NCBI RefSeq assembly: GCF_035961655.1
Contig: NZ_CP108393.1
Location: 3,889,501 to 3,953,500, forward strand
Length of the DNA stretch: 64,000 bases
Direction: 5' to 3'
Source: Streptomyces sp. NBC_01317
Lineage (GTDB): Bacteria; Actinomycetota; Actinomycetes; Streptomycetales; Streptomycetaceae
Part shown: one piece after another, positions 37,424 to 46,370 of the stretch
Position numbering within the stretch: position 1 is the stretch's first letter
Layout of the letters: each line of letters begins with the position of its first letter
The notes under the pieces: generated by a model
The model's input: only the letters and a program-made list of their open reading frames with translations
Database searches by the model: none
Told to the model about the DNA's origin: nothing
Program-made: the position numbers and the translations under genes

Positions 37424-38411
37424 TCCGGACCGAGGCGGAGCGCGCCAACACCCGGAAGATCAGCCCCCAAGCCCCCCCCCCGCAGGCGGTGCTTGGGACA
37501 TGCATCCGCCAGCCGGCATCGGACCCGACAGCCTCACCGCCCTGACAGAACGTCGCCGACCCCGAGGCAAGTCGGTCGTTGAGGCCTGCGGACTGACGCC
37601 CGTCGGTCACCCGCCCCGGTCACGCACGCGTCATGGCCCCGGTCCCAGATCTCGTCCGGAGCCCATGCCCGAAACCAGCGACAGGCGACGCCCCCGCGTC
37701 ACCAGGTCATGCGGTACGTACCACCAGGCACGCCCCACCCCACATGCGTACAGCACCGTGTCGACGACAAACACGGCGCAAGAACTCGAGCGGCTCGACC
37801 GCCTGCCGTTGAGCACCTGTCGACGGATCCTCAGGTGCAAACTCGCAGACGCAGACCGCAGACGGTGCTCCTCGCAGGGCAAGGAGCACCAGATCAGGAT
37901 CAGCGTTCCGAAACTCGAGGCACGCTTTCGATACCCCACCATTCATCCTCTGGCGAAGGCCCAGGTCGGCGCCTGCGGCGTCTGTGTCCTCCTCCCTACG
38001 CCGTCCCGTCAGTTCTCGACCCGCAGCCTTCGGCACGCGAGGCGGCAGCGCCGGTCGCTTGGTCAAGTCCGGCACGGAAGAAGCGCGCCAATCAGGTCCG
38101 GCAGGGCCGGAGTCAGATTCCTGCCCGCGATGCCATGCGGCCCCCGAGGAGACCACCTGGGCCGCTGTCCTCCTCCGTCACGCACGCGGCGGGACATCGA
38201 CTGGCTGCACAAGCGCGATGAGATGACGTCAGTCACCACGAAGTGGCTCGAAAAAACGGGCCATAAGACCGAACATTCAGTCGATTTTCGATAGTTTTTT
38301 TACACCAAATCGCTCGTTGCTCGATTCCCTTGCCACTGGCTCCCTGAATCGCTTGACCCACCACGCCAAAAAGAGTGACTATCTACCCCGAAACTCCCAA
38401 GGAAGGCCGCA
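37424..38411. other. About 1 kb without a supported gene
   Basis: Long open frames exist on both strands but none has a ribosome site or a recognisable domain. The last 130 bp (38280-38411) are unusually AT-rich, with T runs, and probably hold the promoter of the gene at 38412. Confidence 0.35.
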
Positions 38412-39545
38412 ATGACCGCCCCACAAAGCAGTGCGACCGAAGCGCCCACCGCACCCCTGTACAACATGGCCAGATTCGCAGACATGGTCTGCTCAGATCC
38501 GAGATTCTCAATGAGTCGGCATGACGACGCGTGGGAAATCCGAACAGACAGCCCAACGAAGCCCTTCCTCGTGCCGGAGGTAGTGACCGGCGCGGAGTAC
38601 TTGGACTTTACGCACAAGCTCTACAAGAGAAATTGGCGCCCCGCGCCCCGCCTCTGGTCCGGCGCCCCCTCCTTGTCGTTCGAGGACATCTCTCCGATGG
38701 ATGCGTGCGAGCTGCTGCTCCGAATCCCGTGGTACCAGCGCACCTTGGAGGAGCGCAAGGTCGAGGAATGGGCCGGCGCCATGCACCGTAAGGAGTGGAG
38801 AACCACCCATCAGGGGCTGGCGATCGACCAGCAGGGGATGCTGTACGACGGACAGCACAGGCTGGCCGCTCAGGTGATTGTGGGGATCACGCTGCGCTAC
38901 AGCGTGGCGCGTGGCATCGAGGGCGACACTTTCAACGTGGTCGACCGTGGGAAGATGCGCAGCAGTTCGTACACGTTCACAGCCGCCGGCGAGAAGGATG
39001 CCTTCAACCTGTCCGCTGCTCTGCGTCTGCTGTGGATGTGGGAAAACCATCCGATCGAGAAATGGAAGAACCGGTATCCCGTGTCGGATGACCAGCTCAA
39101 GACGGTGCTGGACCGCCACCCGGGAATCCGGCACTCGGTGAAGCGGGGAAAGCCGATTCCGCGGGCGTCGGCACGTGCGACCACCCTCATTCACTATCTG
39201 GCGACTCAGGCGTGCGGATCTTCCGAGGTTCCGGACCAGTGGTACGCACAGCTGGGAACCGGGGAGAATTTCCAGCGACGCGACCCGGGACTGGTATTGC
39301 GCAACTACTTCCTAGGCGGAGAATCGATCGAAAAGGGCACTCGGCAGCCGGTGAGGGGCATGCAATCGGCTATCCAGGTCATGCACCTTTTTGCGACGGC
39401 ATGGAACAACACTTGTACCGGCCAGCAGCGCAGTATTGCAAAGGCCTTTGGCAACTACGGTGTACCAACCCTCAAGAAGCCGGGCCCAAACCACCTTTTT
39501 CGCTTCCCTGTGAATGATTCGGGAGGAACGGACGTACTATCCTAG
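38412..39545 (+). CDS. ParB-like DGQHR-motif protein of mobile elements
   Basis: 377 residues. The centre WAGAMHRKEWRTTHQGLAID, then GMLYDGQHRLAAQVIVGI (about 143-160) and NVVDRGKMRSSSYTF match a ParB/sulfiredoxin-like fold found in phage and plasmid proteins. In ParB relatives the GxxR/DGxHR loop binds a nucleotide. The C-terminal 150 residues are helical. GGAAGG lies upstream of the ATG. Its base composition is less GC-rich than its neighbours, suggesting a foreign origin. It could serve in replication, partition or counter-defence; the role is unknown. Confidence 0.65.
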   Translation: MTAPQSSATEAPTAPLYNMARFADMVCSDPRFSMSRHDDAWEIRTDSPTKPFLVPEVVTGAEYLDFTHKLYKRNWRPAPRLWSGAPSLSFEDISPMDACELLLRIPWYQRTLEERKVEEWAGAMHRKEWRTTHQGLAIDQQGMLYDGQHRLAAQVIVGITLRYSVARGIEGDTFNVVDRGKMRSSSYTFTAAGEKDAFNLSAALRLLWMWENHPIEKWKNRYPVSDDQLKTVLDRHPGIRHSVKRGKPIPRASARATTLIHYLATQACGSSEVPDQWYAQLGTGENFQRRDPGLVLRNYFLGGESIEKGTRQPVRGMQSAIQVMHLFATAWNNTCTGQQRSIAKAFGNYGVPTLKKPGPNHLFRFPVNDSGGTDVLS

Positions 39546-39571
39546 ACGGACGCGCGTAAAATGATTCATGC

Positions 39572-39602
39572 AGAAGCCCCAGGCCAGCGACCTGGGGCTT
39601 CT
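39572..39602 (+). terminator. tRNA-type terminator without tRNA (degenerate att)
   Basis: AGAAGCCCCAGG and CCTGGGGCTTCT with a TTGTTGTCC tail resemble the hairpin and tail that follow the tRNA and the att copies, but only ATTCATGC precedes it. Either an att copy lost its tRNA half, or it is an independent terminator of the DGQHR gene. Confidence 0.6.
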
Positions 39603-39605
39603 GTT

Positions 39606-39963
39606 GTTGTCCGGTGCCGTCTCCGGACCCCGTACTGGCGGCGCACGGCGACCCGGACATTCGACCCGCTGTCCTTCCTGTTGGTGAACAGTTGCCTCCT
39701 GTTGGCCTTCCTGGGGCCGCTCCTGATCCGTTCCCGCGCCCCCGCCCGCGCCCGCGGACCGCGCCGGACCCCGGCCTCGCACGCACGGGCGAGCCTGATG
39801 GCCGGGAGGTGGGAATGCCGCAGTCGGGCTCGACCTCGGCTCGGCTCCGTGCCACTACCTGCCACAGCGGTCACCACAGGCGCCGCACCAGCCATCGCCC
39901 GCAGGCACTCCACGCCACGCTTCCCCAGTTCAGAGACCCATTTCGCGATCAAGTACAGGGTGA
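39606..39963. other. Intergenic left arm of att 6
   Basis: Contains a CCCGCGCCC-type simple stretch at about 39733-39765. No gene supported. Confidence 0.3.
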
Positions 39964-40007
39964 TTCCCAAGCTCAGAGCGCGAGTTCGATTCTCGTCACC
40001 CGCTCCA
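39964..40007 (+). repeat. att copy 6 (perfect tRNA-Gly 3' fragment)
   Basis: Identical to tRNA positions 10721-10764. Preceded by GGGTGATTCCC and followed by an AGCCCCTGGCC...GGCCAGGGGCCT hairpin. Confidence 0.97.
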
Positions 40008-40126
40008 CACAAAAGCCCCTGGCCAAGAGGCCAGGGGCCTCTATATTGTCCAGACCAACTTCTTGCGGGCCAGGGTCCAGCGTCGGCCGCGTCGAGGCCG
40101 GCGCTGGACCCTGGAAAACTGCTTCC

Positions 40127-40750
40127 ATGACGCTGTCCTTCCAAACACCCATGAGTCCACTCCCAGTGGTGCCCTTACTCGGGGATGAGCCGATCGCCGG
40201 ACTCTCCGACACCGCAGTCGTCGACTTCTGGCGCTTCGCCATGCCCGACCTCAAGGTCAACAACACTCGTGGCGTGTTCGCCGAATTTCTCGTTCACCAG
40301 GCGGTCGGCTCCACTCGGCGTCGGGTGGAGTGGGCCAGCCACGACGTGGAGACGGACGACGGCCTCCGCATCGAAGTGAAGGCCGGCGCCTACCTCCAGG
40401 CATGGGAACAACACCGCCACTCGGACATCCGCTTCACCGGACTGCGCGCCCGCACCTGGGCCCCCGCGACCGGATACTCCAACGAGAAGTCCTACAACGC
40501 CGACGTCTACGTATTCGCCGTCCAAACAGCACCCGAGCACACCAGCTACGACCCGCTGGACACCGGCCAGTGGGAGTTCTACGTACTCCCCCGCCCAAAG
40601 CTGGAACGCCTCAACACAAACAGCGTCAGCCTGGCATCCGTACGCACGGCCGCAGGCCAACCAGCCCTCTTCCCCGACCTGGGTAGCCACATCCGGGCCG
40701 CAGACCCCCGCCCGTCCGCACACACGGACGAGGCAACCAGAACAACCTGA
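40127..40750 (+). CDS. Orphan PD-(D/E)xK nuclease-like protein
   Basis: 207 residues. GVFAEFLVHQAVG supplies a first acidic helix, and TDDGLRIEVKAGAYLQAW (about 76-92) has the D-x(n)-E-x-K pattern of PD-(D/E)xK nucleases. Then come SDIRFTGLRARTW and ADVYVFAV, with QWEFYVLPR before a variable tail. Proteins of this shape are found in phages and defence islands without known partners. Here it is the first gene after att 6. Nuclease activity is inferred only from the fold pattern. Confidence 0.55.
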   Translation: MTLSFQTPMSPLPVVPLLGDEPIAGLSDTAVVDFWRFAMPDLKVNNTRGVFAEFLVHQAVGSTRRRVEWASHDVETDDGLRIEVKAGAYLQAWEQHRHSDIRFTGLRARTWAPATGYSNEKSYNADVYVFAVQTAPEHTSYDPLDTGQWEFYVLPRPKLERLNTNSVSLASVRTAAGQPALFPDLGSHIRAADPRPSAHTDEATRTT

Positions 40751-40802
40751 CGCGCCCCGGTCGCGCCGCAACCATGTACGGCCCGCCAGGGGACGGGTGT
40801 TG

Positions 40803-41279
40803 TCAGTCCTGCGGGTCACCCCAGTAGTCCGCGAGCATCTCGCCCGGCCAGCCGGGTTCACATACCTCGCCCCGAGGGCCCAGCTCGCGGAAGTAGGGAG
40901 CGAGGTCGAAGACCGGGCTGCCGTCGATCGCGTCCAGGTCCGCGACGTGGAGGTCCAAGCCGTCGACCTTCAGCAGCCGGGGGAAGGACTGGGCCAGTTG
41001 GTTGGGCCGGCGGTGGTTGCGGTGGACGAACGTCCCGGTGGCCGGCCACTCCGGGTTGTTGCGGGGACTGCGGGCGTGGAGCGCCACGTCGTCGGGCGAC
41101 GCCTTGTGGAAGTGCCAGACGATGACCAGGTGGGAGAACTCCTCCGGGCCCTGGACGACTTCCACGGCGAAGTCCGGGTTCAGGCGGATGATGGCCGTCC
41201 CGGTCCAGTGGTCGTCGGTGGGCTCGGTGCGTCCGCCGACCACGGTGGCGACGGGCTTGATCTCCAGCGACTCCGACAT
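40803..41279 (-). CDS. TrmO-family tRNA methyltransferase
   Basis: 158 residues of the UPF0066/TsaA fold, which uses SAM to methylate N6 of t6A37 in tRNA. Segments seen are IKPVATVVGGR, FSHLVIVWHFHKA, ARSPRNNPEWPATGTFVHRN, RPNQLAQSFPRLLKVDGLDL and LDAIDGSPVFDLAPY; the last includes the family signature D-G-(S/T)-P-(V/I)-xD-xxPY. It sits between two nuclease-like genes in the island. It may be an ordinary housekeeping paralogue or a protective/repair partner. Confidence 0.85.
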   Translation of the reverse strand: MSESLEIKPVATVVGGRTEPTDDHWTGTAIIRLNPDFAVEVVQGPEEFSHLVIVWHFHKASPDDVALHARSPRNNPEWPATGTFVHRNHRRPNQLAQSFPRLLKVDGLDLHVADLDAIDGSPVFDLAPYFRELGPRGEVCEPGWPGEMLADYWGDPQD

Positions 41280-41575
41280 ACGATCCGCACTCCCCTTCGC
41301 GACGACGGCGTGAATCTACTCGTGCGAGATAGGCGGCGGCCCGCGCGTCCAGCTGGGGTGCGGACCCTACGACGGAACTGCCGGATCGCGCCCTGTCGAT
41401 CTCCGCAGTCCCTCAGTGTGCAGGCTGTTTTGTGGGCCGGCGATGCCTCTGCGAAGAAGAAGGTGCGGTGGGGTTCTCTGATCTCCTGGCTCGAGGCGGT
41501 GGACAGGTCGCGGGCCTGCTTGTGGAATCCGAGGTCTATGGCCGGTTGGGAAGCGCGGAGACATCGGCCCCGCGT
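41280..41575. other. Intergenic between TrmO and the Mrr-like gene
   Basis: No gene supported. It contains the TrmO promoter side and the end of the minus-strand gene at 41576. Confidence 0.3.
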
Positions 41576-42652
41576 TCACTGACGCAGTTCGGCTGCCGCG
41601 TAGCGCAACTGGAAGGTCAGGGCGTGGTCGCCGTGCAGCCAGTAAATCGTCATGGTGGAAAGGACACTCCTCTTGATCCACCGCGTCCGTGAGCCGACGG
41701 CTTCGTCCTGAGCCAAGATCCACGACTCGACCTGCTCAGGAAGGCTGAACGTCATGGCGTAGGCGTCCGGGTCCTCGGCCGAACGGACCTCCCACAGCGG
41801 ATGCGAGGCACTCCGTCGGAGTCTGCGCAGGTGAACAGTGTGGGTGGGATGCTCACGGGCATAGTTCACGAAGTCGTAGAGCTTCTCCGAGGCCAGCCCC
41901 AGGACAAAGGGCGCGGAGGGGAAGGCGAGGACCAGGCCGAGCGTCTGGCGGCTGCTGAGCCTTTCGGCAAGGTGATCAAGGGGCCCGGCGGCGATCGGGT
42001 GCAGGAGGGGAGACTCCCCGTCGAAGAGCGGATACGCGTCCACGGTCCGGAGCAGTCGATCCCGTAGGTAGCCGCGTAGACGGTGGACCGGCGGCCGTGA
42101 CCCCACCGGGAGCTCGTCGAGTGCCACGTGGACCAGCTTCGCCGTGGACGACACGAGGGTCCTCAACCCCTCGAAATCAGGCATGGAGAGGTCGACCAGA
42201 GATATCTGGTGGGCGAGCGCGTACTCCTGGGCATCCCGGCTGAAGCCGGAAGTGGAGAAGATGGCGTAGCTGTAGCGATAGCGCGTCCTGGGGCGGCTCG
42301 GTCCGACACCGCGAATCGACGTGACCACGTTCTCGTTGACGTCGTGCACCACTCCGTGCCCGTTGCGAACGGTCGGAAGCTTGACATTGCGACCCGTGAA
42401 CTTCGCCTCGACGAATAGCCTGACGGGCAAAGAGAACGGAGGTACATAGCGGAACTGCCCGAGCGCGTCGGCTTGGTGCCAGGCTCCCCTCCCCCGAACG
42501 GCCAGCCCGTTGTTGCGCTGGGCGAGAACCCGCCGCTCGGGATCCTTCTCCTCTTCGTCCGCCGCTGAGAGCAGTTCGTAACCGCTGGACCGCAGAAGCC
42601 AGGCAAGAACCTCCTCCAGCAGGTACCCACGCAACACCGGCTCAGTAACCAT
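41576..42652 (-). CDS. Mrr-like restriction-endonuclease-fold protein
   Basis: 358 residues. The N-terminus YLLEEVLAWLLRSSGYELLS resembles the first helix of Mrr-type endonuclease domains. HQADALG (near 57) and RLFVEAKF (near 80) supply the D...E-x-K catalytic pattern, then YSYAIFSTSGFSRDAQEYAL gives the next core strand. The C-terminal 180 residues, ending in beta-rich sequence, are unrecognised and may sense DNA modification. No methylase is adjacent, so it could be a modification-dependent or self-limited nuclease. ATG start at 42652. Confidence 0.6.
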   Translation of the reverse strand: MVTEPVLRGYLLEEVLAWLLRSSGYELLSAADEEEKDPERRVLAQRNNGLAVRGRGAWHQADALGQFRYVPPFSLPVRLFVEAKFTGRNVKLPTVRNGHGVVHDVNENVVTSIRGVGPSRPRTRYRYSYAIFSTSGFSRDAQEYALAHQISLVDLSMPDFEGLRTLVSSTAKLVHVALDELPVGSRPPVHRLRGYLRDRLLRTVDAYPLFDGESPLLHPIAAGPLDHLAERLSSRQTLGLVLAFPSAPFVLGLASEKLYDFVNYAREHPTHTVHLRRLRRSASHPLWEVRSAEDPDAYAMTFSLPEQVESWILAQDEAVGSRTRWIKRSVLSTMTIYWLHGDHALTFQLRYAAAELRQ

Positions 42653-43203
42653 GCCAAGACCTTAACGGCACTCTCAGCCACTGCGGCTTCCAGCCTTGTC
42701 ACCCCGCACCGGCGCGGCTGGGAAGGCGGGGTGCGCACCGGTAGCGTGCCGGCGGTCCGGCAGGCGTATCGGCGTGTGCCGGAAACGGCGGCGCCGCCCA
42801 GAAGCCACAGCCGTTGGGCTCCGCCCGGTGACCGACGGTAATCGGCACACAGCGAACTTCCGCATCCATGTTGCACACGCCGTGCCGGCACCCGCCAATT
42901 CACTCTGGCAGCAGGACGTGCGGCTCGAACCCTCCGCATTCGAGAGCCTGGACGACATCTTCGGCACCCTGTAGGACGACTTCTGCGACGTCGACAACTG
43001 GCCGGAGGTCGTGTCCATCGCCGTAAGCCTCACGCACGTCATGGTCACGAACGTCCTGTGCGAAGTCGTCGCCCTCCACGAGGCAGGTAGAGCGGCGGCA
43101 CATCACCGCTCACAGGCTGACCGCGACCGACCGATCCAGGACCGTCGCCCTAGCGAAATCCGCAGCCTATTTCTTCACCTTCGGCCAAGCTGTCACGAAG
43201 GAG
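42653..43203. pseudogene. Possible plus-strand gene debris
   Basis: In the plus frames 42840-43080 the reading RIHVAHAVPAPANSLWQQDV, then SAFESLDDIFGTL, stop, DDFCDVDNWPEVVSIAVSL looks like one broken protein. No start or family can be given. The rest is noncoding. Confidence 0.25.
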
Positions 43204-44415
43204 CTAAGCCGCCGATGTGCTGCCAAGGGAACGTTCGGCGTTGTCGATCAACTCCTTGTAGGTGAGAACCTCGACGCGATTCACGTGAGTGTTGAGTGTG
43301 CGCAGCGCCTCGTTGATCGACTCCTCGGGTACGAGGGGCTGCACCAACGGGTGCCCGATCAGCACCATCGCGCTGGCTCGACGGGTTTCGATGCCGAGAT
43401 CTTCGCGGAGCCGGTGGCGGTTCTCGTCCAAGCCGACCAGGTAGTTCACGGCCTGACCGACGGCGTCGTGTACTTGGGCCGTAGGAATCCATGATCCGCG
43501 GTGCTTCTTCACCAGAGGGCCGCTCAGGCTCATGGCTCGCTTCAACTCGACGACGTGCAAAGCCCCGTCATGGCGGATCAGAGGAAGATCGACCTCGTCC
43601 CCCGGAACCAGCCGCCGATGGATCGCCTCCCCCACGAACCGTCCGCCGAAGATCCAGTGCTGTCCTTCCAAGGCACGCTGAAGGGCGTGTTCGGATGCCG
43701 ATGGATCCTCCACAACCGTACGGAGGGCCGCCAGGCCGCCCGATCGCCGGTGCAACTCAGCCGCGCGGAGAACCATCTGGCCTTCTGTATCTGCGGCAAG
43801 CAGAGCAATGGCCTCCGGCGAGGTGGTGATTCGGCGAGCAGCTTCTGCTGGATCCTCGATGTCCACCCGCTCCTGCAGGACACGTTGCAGCCACACCGCC
43901 AACTCCGCGCGCCCGCGAAGAAGGCGATACCGCCCCGGACGGTCCTCCGGCGCATCAAGAAACCGCGCGTCCTCTGAGAGCGAGAAGAGGTGGACGATCA
44001 GATCGTCCAGGCTGGCATCAGGATGCTCGTCAACGAACTCACGACCTGCCTCTGCAAGGTACTTGAGCTCGATCCCGAGCCCGTTTCCCGCATACTTCTG
44101 GAGCCTCTTGTTACGAACGCCATCCTGGAACAGGCGATGGCGCTCATGGAAGTCAGGTTGAAGGATCCGCCCCTCGGCATAGTCCAGTGAGTCCTGGACC
44201 AGCCGGACGACCTGCCATTCGCCAACGTCCGCCGCACGTCGACGGACCGTCTCCAACAGATGGATGAGGACCTTCCCGCCACGGCGATGCCCTCCTCGCC
44301 CACTGTTCATGTGCTCTCTTGCCGATACGAGAGCTCCCTTCACATCCGGATGAACGGCCTCATTCAGCACAAGCCCCAACTGCAAATCCAGGGAGAAGTC
44401 CGACCTCACGCTCAT
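43204..44415 (-). CDS. Shedu-like (DUF4263) nuclease, copy 2
   Basis: 403 residues from the ATG at 44415 (MSVRSDFSLDLQLG). It shares most of its length with the gene at 34445, including the N-terminal region (RGGKVLIHLLETV, DSLDYAEGRILQPDF) and the nuclease core EGQHWIFGGRFVGEA, PGDEVDLPLI, HVVELKRAMSL and QAVNYLVGLDENRHR. The DUF4263/Shedu domain is a Mg-dependent PD-(D/E)xK nuclease in single-gene anti-phage systems. With an intact start this is the more likely functional copy. It is transcribed alone. Confidence 0.78.
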   Translation of the reverse strand: MSVRSDFSLDLQLGLVLNEAVHPDVKGALVSAREHMNSGRGGHRRGGKVLIHLLETVRRRAADVGEWQVVRLVQDSLDYAEGRILQPDFHERHRLFQDGVRNKRLQKYAGNGLGIELKYLAEAGREFVDEHPDASLDDLIVHLFSLSEDARFLDAPEDRPGRYRLLRGRAELAVWLQRVLQERVDIEDPAEAARRITTSPEAIALLAADTEGQMVLRAAELHRRSGGLAALRTVVEDPSASEHALQRALEGQHWIFGGRFVGEAIHRRLVPGDEVDLPLIRHDGALHVVELKRAMSLSGPLVKKHRGSWIPTAQVHDAVGQAVNYLVGLDENRHRLREDLGIETRRASAMVLIGHPLVQPLVPEESINEALRTLNTHVNRVEVLTYKELIDNAERSLGSTSAA

Positions 44416-44585
44416 GCCACGAGTCTGACCGAGAGGTCTGACAACGGAAGCCCCGCCTCCCGATACGTGGATCATCCCGGATCGGCGAACACCGGCCAAC
44501 AGCTTCGGTTACTTCGCCATCGCCACGGCGCATACAGGAGGGCAGGCACGCCACCAGGTACCAGGTATCACCGATCAGTGCCGGT

Positions 44586-45563
44586 GTGGAGGTCTCGCGC
44601 CCCGTCGCGGCGCCGTACGAGGTCGCCGCCCGGGCGGACGCCAATCGGGTGGCACTGACCTGGAAGGTCAACTCTGTGACGGGCGGGGCCTATTTCGGCT
44701 ACCACGTCTACCGCTCCACGTCCCTGCCGGTGGACACCACCGGCGAGCCGGTGCGGTGCGACGCGCGGTCGACCACTCTCGCCGACGGCCAGAAGCAGTA
44801 CAGCTGTACTGACACGACCACGGGCGCCGAGACCACTTACCACTACGTGGTGAAGGGCTACGACAACGGCGGCCGCGAGTCGGCCGCCTCCGGCACCGCG
44901 TCCGTCACCACGCTCGTCTCCGACCGCGACCTCACCCCGCCGGCCGCCGTCAGCGGAGTCACCGCCGAGGCGACCGAGTACGGCATCGCACTGAACTGGA
45001 AGGCGAACACCGAGTCCGACCTCGCGCGGTACGTGGTCTACGTCGGGACGGTACTGCGCGGGGACGACGGCGAGACCGTGTGCAGCGGCACGGAGTACGC
45101 CTACCTCGACACGTCCACGACGCACTACCTGTACTCGGCGAAGCCGAACGGCGGCGAGCACTGCTTCTGGATCGACGCCGTCGACACCAGCGGCAACTCG
45201 AACTACCGGTGGACCAAGGCGGCCGACGCCAGGATCGTCACCGCGCTGGACCTGACGCCGACCGTCCCTACTCCCCCGGGTTCACCCCTGTACCTGAACG
45301 CCCGGACGGGGACGCAGGGCGCGGTGGAGCTGTCCTGGAACGCGGTCGAGGGGGCGACAGGCTACCGCGTGTACCGCTGGGACCGGGCCGCGGCCCGGTA
45401 CGAGCCGCTGACCGGCGCCGACCCGCATGCGTTCACTTCGTACACGGACACCACAGCGGCCTCCGGCACGACCCACTACTACTGGGTGACGGCTGTACTC
45501 GCCGATGGTACGGAGACCGCGCCCGGCGCGGACTGGGTACCGACGCCGCCGACGGCGGGCTGA
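44586..45563 (+). pseudogene. FN3-repeat protein, 5'-truncated
   Basis: 325 open codons of fibronectin type III modules (FGYHVYRSTSLPVD, YHYVVKGYDNGG, ATGYRVYRWDRAA, TTHYYWVTAVLADGT) closely like the second half of the secreted protein at 18057. It has no signal peptide, no PA14 domain and no ribosome site; the first GTG lies inside an FN3 module. The 5' end was probably lost in a rearrangement. A soluble internal product is possible but unlikely. Confidence 0.7.
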
Positions 45564-45920
45564 CGGTCCGGGGGTCTCGCGGGTGTGGTGGGGGCCGATA
45601 CGGATTCCCGCCCCGGCGACTTCCGCGAGGCGGTGGGAGCGGCAACCCGCAGGGCTCATCGGCGTGATCGGTGAGCCCTGCAGCATGCGGGACGGGCCAC
45701 CGATCCGGGTGACCGTGAGGAAGTCACCCGATCGTCATCACCGGGCTCCGACGAAGGACGACTACCGACGGCGGCATTCACCGCGATCTTCATCGTGCCG
45801 TCGGTGTACTGGTCCTCCCCCCAGTGAATCCCCCGTAGCCGGACCAAGCTGCGGCGCGATGGTGTTGACATCCGGGGCAACCGGGGCAACCGGGGCAACC
45901 GAAGGCGATCAAGCACCAGT
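45564..45920. other. Intergenic behind the truncated FN3 gene
   Basis: Contains three near-perfect copies of CCGGGGCAA (45868-45900, a 9-bp tandem repeat). No gene supported. Confidence 0.4.
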
Positions 45921-45941
45921 GATTCCCAAGCTCGGAGCGCC
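45921..45941 (+). repeat. att fragment 7 (interrupted)
   Basis: GTGATTCCCAAGCTCGGAGC carries the left half of the att repeat with one change, then switches abruptly to CACACCTCCCGATCGACCC, which matches the flank of the FN3 gene (20300). A tRNA-type hairpin appears only 310 bp later (46251). Confidence 0.8.
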
Positions 45942-46250
45942 CTGCGCACACCTCCCGATCGACCCTTGGCGAACGCTCCTTGCGCCCCGCGCTTGCCTCC
46001 GAGCGGCGCGCGAAAAGTTCCACGGCAATGCGGCGAAGACATACATTGCGGACCTGGAGCATGTGGAGGATGCAGCCGTAGCACTCCGCGGTTCGGGAAG
46101 CGCCCGTCTTCTGTGCCACCGGCGGCGTCGGCGTCGGGGTCGGCGTCGTCCATGGGATGCGGTGTGGCGGATCCGCCGACATCGACTGCGGGTGGTGAGA
46201 CCGGTCCCGCCCACCGGCAGGCCACGGGTACCGTCCGGCCGCCGACGTCC
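45942..46250. repeat. Mosaic insert: FN3 flank copy and a gene 3' end
   Basis: 45945-46165 corresponds to the flank at 20290-20640. 46165-46198 is a 34-bp match, with one difference, to the 3' end and stop codon of the membrane-protein gene at 25413. Pieces of two other segments are thus joined inside an att site. Confidence 0.65.
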
Positions 46251-46275
46251 GGGCCCAGGTCGGTGACCTGGGCCC
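46251..46275 (+). terminator. tRNA-type hairpin, displaced from att fragment 7
   Basis: GGGCCCAGGTC and GACCTGGGCCC around GGT, close to the hairpins after the other att copies. It may also end transcription of the minus-strand gene at 46371. Confidence 0.7.
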
Positions 46276-46370
46276 TTTCGCTGTACGGATGCCTCGGATT
46301 CCTGGGGGTCTCCGGCGTGCCGCGGAGCGTGCCGTTGTGGTGATGTGCTCCGCGGCAGCCGGGTCTCAGG

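Noticed and set aside
37149..38294. A 381-codon plus-strand ORF
   Set aside because: No ribosome site, no domain, and residue composition typical of noncoding GC-rich DNA.
39572..39602. Counting this hairpin as a ninth att site
   Set aside because: The tRNA-derived part is absent, so it cannot be told apart from an ordinary terminator.
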